DNA from: a virus
DNA length: 28,493 nucleotides
Reading direction: 5' to 3' (one strand)
Virus record (IMG/VR): IMGVR_UViG_3300037264_002599
Location: 1-28,493 of that record
How positions within the stretch are numbered: the first letter of the stretch is position 1; each line of letters begins with the position of its first letter. Shown here piece by piece: positions 14,505 through 22,338 of this stretch. The notes beneath the pieces are model-generated. The model did no database searches. It was given only the letters and a program-made list of their open reading frames with translations, and was not told where the DNA came from. Position numbers and translations under genes: made by a program.

Positions 14505-16066
14505 ACAAGATCATATACATATCTAAACTTCTTCCCACCCCAAACCTTTGAATAACCAAACTTATTACAATATTCAGTCTCCATCATAGACATCTGCTTA
14601 GCCTTATTCCACAAAGTTTTCTTGTGACAGATATAACCTCTATTATCAGCATACCAATAATCAGGCGAAACTTCACCATCAAGTCGCCAATTACTGGCCT
14701 TATAAATTGTCCCAAGATGATTATAGGTAGAATCAGCAAATGAAACTAAACACTTTACTTCTAATCTACTTTGTTTGACATAACCAATTGATTTGGCAAT
14801 TAAATAACTAGCAAAATTCTTAACCTGGTATTTAGGGTGAATGCAAAATCGAGATAATTCAAGAACCCCACTAAACTTATAACCCTGCTTTAACGCTACT
14901 TCCTGTCTCACCGGTATTGAGTATATGCAAACTGCTATAAGAACATCACCAAGATAGAAACCGAGATTAATACCAGATCTACCGATCCTGCCAGCATAAT
15001 GATATTTAGAAACAAATAACTCAGCTTCCTTAGCTTCAACAATTGACATCTTAATAAAATTAAAATCGAAATTTATAACTTCGATCTTCGATAATCCTAA
15101 CCAATATTTCAATGTCTCTATAATACGATCTTTAAAATTAAATTCATGCTCCCATAAATACTTTAAATCAAATTCTGAATAATAAGTTTTAAGATAAGTT
15201 GATTTCGATTTATCCTTACTGACTGTTTTAGGCAGAGAATGCCAATAATCACCCTGGACCTCAATTAACAACGGTCTAATTAGATCAACACTTGGTTGTA
15301 AATCAATGCGACAATCAATTTGATAAAATCCGATTGTAATTTCTTTCTTATATTCGATATTAAGATCATCTAAAATAGAATATAAGATATTCTGTTGCGT
15401 ACTTGGCCCCTTTAACATCTTTTGCAAATTCAATAATCTAATCTTAGACATCTTCTCTCTATATTCAGGATCTGACCAAACCTCATTCATTCTTTCTCTA
15501 AACTTCTCACTATGACGTAATTCATCCATTTTTCGACGATAAACATCAGTAGCTCTATATTTCTCGATCTTAGCACGATAATTAGGATCATCCCATTGTT
15601 TCTTACACCTATCAGAGAATGGTCTCTTAATCTTCTCTCTAAAACCTGGCTCAGACCACATAGCCTTAGAACAACTTGATATAGCATCTCTATTAATCGT
15701 TGCAAGCCATCGATTCTTATAAACAGGATCAGACATTAATATTTTATTCCTATCACTAACTAACTTACGCATCTTATCTGATTTAAGATGATTCAAGACT
15801 TTATTAGCTGATTCACTATCCCACAATTTCTTGGCATTCCTAGAACAAATCACTTTATTAATTGAACATTTATGACACGAGTACACACCACCATTTTTCC
15901 TAATCGTCTGAAGATGTGAACATAGTTTGATTATCTTGACGTTATTACACTTAGGACATTTAATAGGGACATCCATTTTAGTTGATGGAACAACATCCAA
16001 CTTATTATATTGAACATATTGTGAAAATAACCGATCATCTGATGAAACATCTATCATATAATTCAT
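14498..16066 (-). CDS. Vsr-like homing endonuclease fused to Mom-like acyltransferase domain
   Basis: A 522-residue multidomain protein. Residues 35-70 carry a zinc-finger-like C37-x2-C40...C64-x2-C67. Residues about 80-210 hold five repeats of a DNA-binding type resembling NUMOD3/IENR motifs (W-S-D-P-E-Y-R-E-K-M and variants near 112, 138, 159, 173, 197). Residues about 222-320 look like the Vsr/EDxHD nuclease fold: QIDCRIDL, LLIEVQGDYWH (267-276) and YLWEHEF (303-309). Residues about 340-520 resemble the GNAT-fold Mom family that modifies adenine in phage Mu: LELSRFCIHP, LVSFADSTYNHLGTIYKASNW and the end KKFRYVY. It starts just downstream of the sheath terminator. Two starts are possible (16066, or the ATG at 16057, better spaced from AGGA). 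Domain calls are from pattern recognition; the nuclease part is surer than the Mom part. Confidence 0.75.
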   Translation of the reverse strand: MNYMIDVSSDDRLFSQYVQYNKLDVVPSTKMDVPIKCPKCNNVKIIKLCSHLQTIRKNGGVYSCHKCSINKVICSRNAKKLWDSESANKVLNHLKSDKMRKLVSDRNKILMSDPVYKNRWLATINRDAISSCSKAMWSEPGFREKIKRPFSDRCKKQWDDPNYRAKIEKYRATDVYRRKMDELRHSEKFRERMNEVWSDPEYREKMSKIRLLNLQKMLKGPSTQQNILYSILDDLNIEYKKEITIGFYQIDCRIDLQPSVDLIRPLLIEVQGDYWHSLPKTVSKDKSKSTYLKTYYSEFDLKYLWEHEFNFKDRIIETLKYWLGLSKIEVINFDFNFIKMSIVEAKEAELFVSKYHYAGRIGRSGINLGFYLGDVLIAVCIYSIPVRQEVALKQGYKFSGVLELSRFCIHPKYQVKNFASYLIAKSIGYVKQSRLEVKCLVSFADSTYNHLGTIYKASNWRLDGEVSPDYWYADNRGYICHKKTLWNKAKQMSMMETEYCNKFGYSKVWGGKKFRYVYDLVR

Positions 16067-16081
16067 TCCTAGTAATTATTT

Positions 16082-16110
16082 AAAAAGGGAGGCTCATCAC
16101 CTCCCCTTTT
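16082..16110 (-). terminator. Rho-independent terminator after tail sheath gene
   Basis: Minus strand AAAAGGGGAGG, loop TGATGAG, CCTCCCTTTTT. A 6-bp GC-rich stem extended by A-T pairs and followed by a T-run, 20 bases after the sheath stop codon. Its near-symmetry (A-run upstream) would let it act in both directions. Confidence 0.85.
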
Positions 16111-16129
16111 AAATTCAAATACTTACTTA

Positions 16130-18994
16130 TTACTGAGTAGCGAGAACCACGCCACCGGCCTGAAGAACAGCCTCAGAACTAAAGCTAGCCTCTGTTCTAA
16201 GGACTACTAGATTTAGTTGAATGAATTCTGCTGCGCGCGTGGGCTTCAGGAAGTACGCAACGTGCAACTCATTGCGATCAATCCGTTCTGGCGTGTTATT
16301 TCTATCGTCGCAAACAACCGAAAAACCAGTCAATCCACGACGTGCCTGAATATCGGCAAGGAATGAGCTGCTAACATTCGCAACACGTGCTCGCGTGATC
16401 TTATCGTTAGGCTCAAACACGAACTGACGTAGGAAATTAATCGCATTCTTCTTAATGAAGATCAAGAGCATGCGGACATTAACGCGATCCAAAGCCGTAG
16501 CACGACGTTGTAGCGTCCTCTGACCCCATACCGTGATCCCGTCTTGCGGGAAATTCACAATCGCATTAACCGCATTTCCAGAACCATACATCAAATCGCG
16601 CTCACCCATACTCAGATCAACTTCTGTATCGAGTGGGGTCAGTAAGCGACCTCTATTCACACCAGCAGGAGCAAACCAAGTCTCAGCTACACGCTCAGTC
16701 CTAGCATAAACACCTGAAACATGGCCACTTGGTGGTGTAAAGATCGTACCACCATTAAATTGATCAAACAACTTCAACCATGGATGGTACAACGCACCAT
16801 AGCTTGAGTTAATTGCCTGAGCCAAATCACTGAAGAGGATACCGTTGTGCCAATCAACAACCTGTTGAGCACGTAGGCCAAATGGTGGATCAATGATGAA
16901 GAGACAATCACCACGCGTCTCACACATTCTCAAGCCCTGGCCAATTACCGCACCAGAACTAAATCCTGGGATGATGAGCAATGAAATGTCGAACACTTCT
17001 GGATTCTGGAATGCAAAGATGCCAGTCTCCAAATTCGGATTACCAATCACTGATCTATCAAGCTCAGAAGAGAATGACGGATCAGCCGGTATGCCATTTG
17101 CCGAACCAGTGAAGTCCTTACGGCTGAACGAACCAGGTACCCTAACCTCGAAATTGTCAGGATCATTCACTGGATCATTATTCAAGAAAGCAGGACGCGG
17201 TATCCACTGAACAAAACTATTACCATTCGGACCACCAAACTGGGAACCTTCATTGATCACGTTCCCAATATAGCGCTCATCGCGTGGATCGAAAGTCACA
17301 TCTTCAAATGCATCGACAGTCTGATTATTCTTGTCTTCAATGGTGACCTTAAAACGACCAGCAACATCACCAGCACCTTCACCTGCGCCGAATATATCCA
17401 GTGTAACCTTAAAATCATCAACCCAGGTACCGGCACTCTTCGCAACTAGCCATCCAACGATATTAGCAAAATATCCTGAATCAGCTGCACATTCATCACT
17501 GAATGCATCAACCTCGCAAGAGAGTGGGGTATTTGGCGTAACTGTACCAGCATCAGGCAGCAATACTCGTGAATCGCTGAATACCTGATATGCCCTCGTG
17601 TATGGGAATTGAATGCCAAGTTCTTCTGCGAAACGCAGAGTCTTGAAATGTGATCCATCGGCTTGCATTTTGAGCTGGTCGAATTGGTGATCAACCACTG
17701 TCTCAATGAAGACATGTGTTTCACCACCAGGAATTAACATTGCGAAGGAGCGCCAATAACGTTCACCTGTCTTAATACCACCAAGATGTATCGCATTGGC
17801 GATAGCAGCACCTGATTGATTCAAACCAACAGTGATACTGAATTCAATCTCGACGGTGCTGGCTTGACCAACTACTTCAATATTGACACGATTGTTCTCC
17901 GTAGTAATATCATATGGCTCTGTATTGGTCGAATGAAGGTGACTACGTGGGATGTCATAAGCATATAGAGTTTGTCCAACTTCTAAGGAAAATGCCTCTC
18001 TCGATATAAGTTGAATGTTCCTACCAGCAACATCAGTCGTAAAGCATACCGTATCGTCGTCCTGAGAAATCGCTCTGTATGGCTCTACACTCGAAATCAG
18101 TGTATTAATATCATCAGCGAAATCATCAGAATCGGTATAGGTAGAACCATCTGGGATCGTGTACTCAACCACTGATCCAGGATCTTGTCTATCAACATTG
18201 AAGGAGAACGTTCTATTGTCTGGTCGAACGGTGAATGTGAATGTATCGTTGGCTGCAATTGGGACTGACCCAGTTACAACAATAGCAAATACTAGTCCAT
18301 CGCCGATATCGATCAGTTCTGATGTGCCAGGAGTACCACTTTCCACTATTATATCGGCCAGTACCGTAGTGCCATCTGAATTACGAATGACCTCGAATGT
18401 TGCGCCATCCATTACGGAACCACCAGTAGCAGGTACATCGCTGGTGATCAATACTGTGAATGAATCATCAATTGCACCAGTGTAGCTGGTCAAACTGACA
18501 AAGCTCAGTGTGGCACTTACTGGTCCTGGGGTCGGGTCTACATCAATATCGTTATAATCAATATCAAACACAAGTGCCGAATGGAAAACAAGTGGAGCAT
18601 CGACACTAACTATTCTTGTGCAGATCTTACCGAAGTCAATTCCGGAGAATATCGCTATTCGTCCCCATCCTTTACCACGAGCACCTGAATTGTCGATACA
18701 AATGTCTGCTAATCCATCTGGTTGTCCTTCTTCGCATTCTACGCCGACCCGTAGAATCCATGCTCTTCCGCCATCTTCAAAGTAGGCTAGGACTGCATAG
18801 CCAAGGAAGCTCTCTGGGAATGGCTCGCCGAAGATGTCAATAAATTGTTGTGAGTTACCAACGAAGGTCGGGTCCTGGAGAGGACCTTTTTTGGCAGTTC
18901 CAATGAACGCGGGTGTTAGTGCGCCCGTGTTGGTTGGAATTGCGCTTAGATCAATCTCTCTAGGAAATACTCCTGGCGAAAGAAAGACTGCCAT
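16130..18994 (-). CDS. Contractile tail sheath protein (gp18-like)
   Basis: A 954-residue sheath subunit that polymerises around the tail tube and contracts to drive injection. The N-terminus FLSPGVFPREIDLSAIP and TPAFIGTAKKGPL...FGEPFPESFLGYAVLAYFEDGG are classic for the family, as is the C-terminal domain with ITVWGQRTL, NVRMLLIFIKKNAINFLRQFVFEPND and the final RNELHVAYFLKPTRAAEFIQLNLVV. It is about 300 residues longer than T4 gp18 (659). Extra beta-rich, Thr/Ser/Asp-rich stretches (roughly 140-330 and 500-560) look like surface insertions on the outside of the sheath. A strong GAGGAG sits 8 bases upstream and a terminator follows. The gene seems more GC-rich than its neighbours, fitting very high expression. 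Confidence 0.93.
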   Translation of the reverse strand: MAVFLSPGVFPREIDLSAIPTNTGALTPAFIGTAKKGPLQDPTFVGNSQQFIDIFGEPFPESFLGYAVLAYFEDGGRAWILRVGVECEEGQPDGLADICIDNSGARGKGWGRIAIFSGIDFGKICTRIVSVDAPLVFHSALVFDIDYNDIDVDPTPGPVSATLSFVSLTSYTGAIDDSFTVLITSDVPATGGSVMDGATFEVIRNSDGTTVLADIIVESGTPGTSELIDIGDGLVFAIVVTGSVPIAANDTFTFTVRPDNRTFSFNVDRQDPGSVVEYTIPDGSTYTDSDDFADDINTLISSVEPYRAISQDDDTVCFTTDVAGRNIQLISREAFSLEVGQTLYAYDIPRSHLHSTNTEPYDITTENNRVNIEVVGQASTVEIEFSITVGLNQSGAAIANAIHLGGIKTGERYWRSFAMLIPGGETHVFIETVVDHQFDQLKMQADGSHFKTLRFAEELGIQFPYTRAYQVFSDSRVLLPDAGTVTPNTPLSCEVDAFSDECAADSGYFANIVGWLVAKSAGTWVDDFKVTLDIFGAGEGAGDVAGRFKVTIEDKNNQTVDAFEDVTFDPRDERYIGNVINEGSQFGGPNGNSFVQWIPRPAFLNNDPVNDPDNFEVRVPGSFSRKDFTGSANGIPADPSFSSELDRSVIGNPNLETGIFAFQNPEVFDISLLIIPGFSSGAVIGQGLRMCETRGDCLFIIDPPFGLRAQQVVDWHNGILFSDLAQAINSSYGALYHPWLKLFDQFNGGTIFTPPSGHVSGVYARTERVAETWFAPAGVNRGRLLTPLDTEVDLSMGERDLMYGSGNAVNAIVNFPQDGITVWGQRTLQRRATALDRVNVRMLLIFIKKNAINFLRQFVFEPNDKITRARVANVSSSFLADIQARRGLTGFSVVCDDRNNTPERIDRNELHVAYFLKPTRAAEFIQLNLVVLRTEASFSSEAVLQAGGVVLATQ

Positions 18995-19032
18995 GGGTTT
19001 TTCTCCTCAAGCATGATACCCGTCACGATCAT

Positions 19033-19038
19033 ATTATA
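19033..19038 (-). promoter_or_regulatory. Candidate -10 element (TATAAT) upstream of sheath
   Basis: Minus-strand TATAAT within ATATAATAT, 39 bases before the sheath ATG, in the 67-base gap after the previous gene. No good -35 is seen at 16-18 bases. The same nine bases, ATATAATAT, recur upstream of the gene at 26998. Confidence 0.3.
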
Positions 19039-19061
19039 TTTGCTTTTCCGTGAACCATAAC

Positions 19062-19361
19062 TTACTTTGATTGTTTTTCAGCGTCGTATATAACCTGAAT
19101 TTTTTTCTGTTTCTGCAACCTTTCAACTTGACTAGTAAACAGACGACGTTTATCAAATGTGAAGCGTTGCCCCGGACCCAATCTTATGTCCTGTGCCCCA
19201 AAATAGAAATCAACACCCTTCGGTTGACGTTGATGAATTGGTATTAATTGTTTCGAAATATTTTCAATGACTATGTCTAGACCTTTTTTCTTTTGTTTCT
19301 CCACCTGCATTTCATGCATAGTGGGTGGACGCTTGGTTTGCTGTTGGTCTTGTTTATTCAT
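19062..19361 (-). CDS. Small basic protein, unknown, in tail gene cluster
   Basis: A 99-residue basic protein. It has a Gln/Lys-rich N-terminus, then DIVIENISKQLIPIH, VDFYFGAQDIRLGPGQRFTFD, and a C-terminal QVERLQKQKKIQVIYD. The beta-rich middle with 'LGPGQ' followed by a short helix and a last strand looks like a small structural domain, but I cannot name it. AAGGAG lies about 10 bases upstream and the ATG overlaps the preceding stop (TAATG), so it is coupled to the connector gene upstream. Confidence 0.6.
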   Translation of the reverse strand: MNKQDQQQTKRPPTMHEMQVEKQKKKGLDIVIENISKQLIPIHQRQPKGVDFYFGAQDIRLGPGQRFTFDKRRLFTSQVERLQKQKKIQVIYDAEKQSK

Positions 19362-20257
19362 TATGGGCGACTCCTTATTTGCACGAGTGGAAGGTCACTT
19401 TTAGCAGAGACTGTTTCCAATAAGTCTCCAACGCCAATCCCAGGCGTAGTAAGTACACCTCTTCCCTCACGCAAACTAGTTACTGTGCCGAGGATGCTTG
19501 GAACAATTTTCTCTGGTAGAGGCATCCATCCCTCCATAGTTATCGAATAATCATAACGCTTATTTTGACGCTGTTCTGGCGGCACATCATCATCAACAGC
19601 CATAGTGGTACCATTATACTTCAGAAATACACTACCACGTAGATATTCATCCTCCACTAAAAATTCAGCAACCGGGTTAAACCTACGTCTTACCTGATAA
19701 TTAACGTATTCTAGATCACGCTTATGCTCCGCCCAAACTGATAATGTATAATTTATAAGAGAAGGCACGGGCCTGTAGGTTAAGGCAATCCGACTTAATT
19801 CTTCATCAATAAATCGTTTAGCAATATAATGGTGATGTGCTGGGCTAAATTTCATAAAGTGGAATTCATCAGTCTCTCTACGAATCGCCATAACTGGCAA
19901 TGTGACACGACCATAGCGTAAATCTTGTGCCCAGATTAAATATGGCTTATCACCACCACTAATTCGTACTCCCATAATCCTAACACCATCTTTAGTTGGC
20001 ACTGGAACTCCTGAGAAATAATTCTTAAGACCACGATCCATCGTACGATGACCTTGTGGTAGTATCTCATGAACTTCTTCAGCAATATTAACATTCTGAC
20101 GCTCAAAGAATATATCATCTCTTGGCCTAGGATCATTAAAGCGTTGAAGAATAGCAGGTTTCGCTTCCAAACCATGACGATCTTTTGGATCAAACTGTTG
20201 GTTTGTCCATTTAACCGGAACAGCATCATCGTTAAACTCAAAATCGTAAATTGGCAC
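19361..20257 (-). CDS. Putative tail completion/sheath-stabilising protein (gp15-like)
   Basis: A 298-residue protein starting with GTG (GGGAG seven bases upstream). The segment INYTLSVWAEHKRDLEYVNYQVRRRFNPVAEF (about 167-198) resembles the T4 gp15 pattern in which a 'y.l.vwt.y..d..q....i...F.P' stretch precedes the C-terminal strands. An early part with FFERQNVNIAEEVHEILP and later SITMEGWMPLPEKIVPS support a connector-like protein. gp15 caps the tail and stabilises the sheath at the neck. The position between neck genes and the sheath fits. The similarity is from memory of the pattern and not decisive. Confidence 0.5.
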   Translation of the reverse strand: MPIYDFEFNDDAVPVKWTNQQFDPKDRHGLEAKPAILQRFNDPRPRDDIFFERQNVNIAEEVHEILPQGHRTMDRGLKNYFSGVPVPTKDGVRIMGVRISGGDKPYLIWAQDLRYGRVTLPVMAIRRETDEFHFMKFSPAHHHYIAKRFIDEELSRIALTYRPVPSLINYTLSVWAEHKRDLEYVNYQVRRRFNPVAEFLVEDEYLRGSVFLKYNGTTMAVDDDVPPEQRQNKRYDYSITMEGWMPLPEKIVPSILGTVTSLREGRGVLTTPGIGVGDLLETVSAKSDLPLVQIRSRP

Positions 20258-20268
20258 AATCCATCTCC

Positions 20269-20592
20269 CTATCCAATTTTCTTCTTATTTAATAAATTAA
20301 CAACATACGATTTGGACATCAACTGCTTATGAGCACTTTCAATAGCATGGGTATTGCGTTCCATTTCTCTTATTTTCTCACCTTTAGGATCATCTACTGT
20401 CGGTTCCACGACAATCGTTGCGGCATCAGGCGCGTACCTGATGCGCGGATTGAACTGTCCATTCGACTTCTCACGTATCCGCTTCTGTGCGTCCTGTGCT
20501 ATCGTAGTTATAACATCATTTTTAGCCTGACGGATTACATCTTTGGCAAGCCTTAATATGTCAGCACTATTCTTGACCTGAATTTTAGCCAT
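20269..20592 (-). CDS. Small basic helical protein, unknown
   Basis: A 107-residue protein, mostly helical and basic: ILRLAKDVIRQAKNDVITTIAQDAQKRIREK at the N-terminus, a short strand region ATIVVEPTVDD, and a C-terminal basic end (LLNKKKIG). No family recognised. GGTGA lies 5 bases before the ATG. It is placed between neck-type genes, so a small head-tail joining factor is possible. Confidence 0.6.
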   Translation of the reverse strand: MAKIQVKNSADILRLAKDVIRQAKNDVITTIAQDAQKRIREKSNGQFNPRIRYAPDAATIVVEPTVDDPKGEKIREMERNTHAIESAHKQLMSKSYVVNLLNKKKIG

Positions 20593-20615
20593 ACATCACC
20601 AATAGTATATTTGGA

Positions 20616-21230
20616 CTAACTCTTTTCGGTTCGGAAAGACACATCAATAGTCTGATCACCAGTAAGATTCTCAACTAAACATGACCAATATAACCAACGA
20701 TACTTGAAATTACCCGAATCAGATGCTTTAATAACCCTATACCGATCAACCCTATTATGAACACCCTCACGTATGTCTGGTATCTGAGCAACACTCATTG
20801 TATTATGTGGAACTATTAATATATCACCCTCTGAAATCATCCTTTTACCAACGGTCTGGAAAACATTGGCTCTAGAAAAATGCACTGTGGTCTGATTCTG
20901 AATATCAACACCATATCTAGTTAATTGAATATCGGCTGGAGCCGGTTCAAAGAAACCCTTTATTTTCTTACCAAATCGATAGGTTGGGTCAGCATCTTCA
21001 TCCCATACCTCATCTTTATTACCTTCATTCTGGGTTCTTTGGTAAATCGTGATCCAAGCCCCAGATAAATTTACTAATTCCTCAGCAAGACGCTCAGCAT
21101 ATGCAATGTCTGGGCTGTCATGATTATAGGATGATAATAGTGAATTTACTCGTTCTTGATCAAGACGAGGGTCTGGTAACTTATCAATCGAGATAAATTG
21201 TTGTTGTGGGTCAAAATCGTGAATAGCCAC
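20616..21230 (-). CDS. Putative neck protein (gp14-like)
   Basis: A 204-residue protein starting with GTG just 3 bases after the previous stop, with GGGG about 6 bases upstream. The central part KGFFEPAPADIQLTRYGVDIQNQTTVHFSRANV followed by ISEGDILIVPHN has the arrangement seen in T4-type gp14 neck proteins (an 'fG.ei.de.tf..s...f' strand pair followed by 'p.eGDliy.p'), and the last third carries strands YRVIKASDSGNFKYRWLYWSCLVENL. Neck proteins close the filled head and accept the tail. The neighbour at 21721-24025 is a gp13-like neck gene, the usual gp14 partner. The identification is tentative. Confidence 0.45.
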   Translation of the reverse strand: MAIHDFDPQQQFISIDKLPDPRLDQERVNSLLSSYNHDSPDIAYAERLAEELVNLSGAWITIYQRTQNEGNKDEVWDEDADPTYRFGKKIKGFFEPAPADIQLTRYGVDIQNQTTVHFSRANVFQTVGKRMISEGDILIVPHNTMSVAQIPDIREGVHNRVDRYRVIKASDSGNFKYRWLYWSCLVENLTGDQTIDVSFRTEKS

Positions 21231-21233
21231 ACA

Positions 21234-21695
21234 TTACCCCAATGAATTACTGTTCGGCCTCATTTTCGGATCACGCGTCGTCTTAAGCACATCTTGTTCA
21301 AGAACGCACCCACTAAAATTAAATCCTGAACATAAATCTCCGTCAATGGTCAATTTCTTAGATGATTCTTTAACTCTAGCATTTTCTTTCAAAATCCTAT
21401 AATAATCGGTCAAACACACTTTAGGACACTTATTAGCATTCGGTGGTGGACCATTCGGTAATTCAATGAAACGACCAGTCCCGCTCTGCCCCGCTGGTGT
21501 CAAAACACGCACAATCCTAGAACCAGGTATGAGGCGCAACACATCCGCAACTGGAATCACTGATGCGGCACAATTATTATTACGCAGCAAACTAGTTCCA
21601 GTTACTGATGACACAGGTTCACATCCCGGTACATTTATTACATTACCATTCATGATTTCAAGCTTATTTCTAATCATGATTTCTGATTTAGCCAT
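21234..21695 (-). CDS. Unknown protein in neck gene cluster
   Basis: A 153-residue protein, rich in Asn and Cys, that I do not recognise. Segments include NGNVINVPGCEPVSSVTGTSLL, LRLIPGSRIVRVLTPAGQSGTGRFIELPNGPPP, and six cysteines (about C25, C42, C89, C93, C122, C130), which could bind metal. GGTGAG precedes the ATG. It is located between the gp13-like C-terminal half and the gp14-like gene, so a virion connector function is likely but unproven. Confidence 0.6.
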   Translation of the reverse strand: MAKSEIMIRNKLEIMNGNVINVPGCEPVSSVTGTSLLRNNNCAASVIPVADVLRLIPGSRIVRVLTPAGQSGTGRFIELPNGPPPNANKCPKVCLTDYYRILKENARVKESSKKLTIDGDLCSGFNFSGCVLEQDVLKTTRDPKMRPNSNSLG

Positions 21696-21720
21696 AACTC
21701 ACCAGAGCACCAATTTAATC

Positions 21721-22338
21721 TCACCAAAGAATCGGACCCAACGGTTCACTAAGTAACAGGGCATCCTGAACTGCTTTATCTTTCTCAGCTTGCCCCTCGG
21801 TCCTTAGAGCATCGCCATTCAGGTTCAAAGAACCACCACCAGGCGCAGGTATATTACCAAATTTACTCCTAGAATTACCCAACATAATCTTAGCCTCCGC
21901 GACTAGCGCTCGCTTCAAAATCTCTCTAGCATGCGGTGAGCGAAATCGTTGAACCGTTGGAATATACTCGATAACAACTGGGAAACTACCGCGTGGTGTT
22001 GGAAATAACCTTATTTTGTTGTCTCCCTTAACCTCCCATTGTCCTTCAGTTGCGAGAATGCGTTGACTGAATTTCCTATAAGCTTGTAATAAATGGTAAT
22101 CAGTCAAGATATTCTGAATACCAGTTACGTTACCAACATTCGCTGCAAGACCAATCTTAAATAAAAAACGATCAAATGTGGTATCATATTGGATATTTTG
22201 TTTGCCACCAAGCTCGGTATATAGGTCCATAAATTCACGGTTATGTTCACTAGTGCCGAGAACTAGATGAGTAGTTTCATGAATAAGATCGTTAAAACTA
22301 GACGCGAAAATCAATCCACAATTGTGATCAGTTAACAT
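21721..22338 (-). CDS. gp13-like neck protein, C-terminal half, preceded by a mini C-intein
   Basis: A 205-residue protein whose first residues M-L-T-D-H-N then Cys look like the end of an intein (His-Asn) and the +1 nucleophile. It then continues as the C-terminal part of a T4 gp13-type head-completion protein: VTGIQNILTDYHLLQAYRKFSQRI, KIRLFPTPRGSFPVVIEYIP, and AEAKIMLGNSRSKFGNIPAPGGGSLNLNGDALRTEG ending LGPILW. Its own GAGGA Shine-Dalgarno seven bases before the ATG shows it starts here; the frame upstream is closed by a TGA a few codons earlier. The start overlaps the last bases of the endonuclease gene. Joined to residues 1-107 of the gene at 24025 it makes a full-length neck protein of about 306 residues. 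A HETTH...H motif occurs near residue 20. Confidence 0.8.
   Translation of the reverse strand: MLTDHNCGLIFASSFNDLIHETTHLVLGTSEHNREFMDLYTELGGKQNIQYDTTFDRFLFKIGLAANVGNVTGIQNILTDYHLLQAYRKFSQRILATEGQWEVKGDNKIRLFPTPRGSFPVVIEYIPTVQRFRSPHAREILKRALVAEAKIMLGNSRSKFGNIPAPGGGSLNLNGDALRTEGQAEKDKAVQDALLLSEPLGPILW
22321..22338 (-). other. Candidate six-residue C-intein (MLTDHN) before Cys+1
   Basis: Codons ATG TTA ACT GAT CAC AAT followed by TGT. The pair His-Asn then Cys is the C-terminal splice motif of inteins (block G). It aligns with the end of the N-terminal half (P-V-L-V-H, then stop), whose Asn is missing. Confidence 0.6.
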
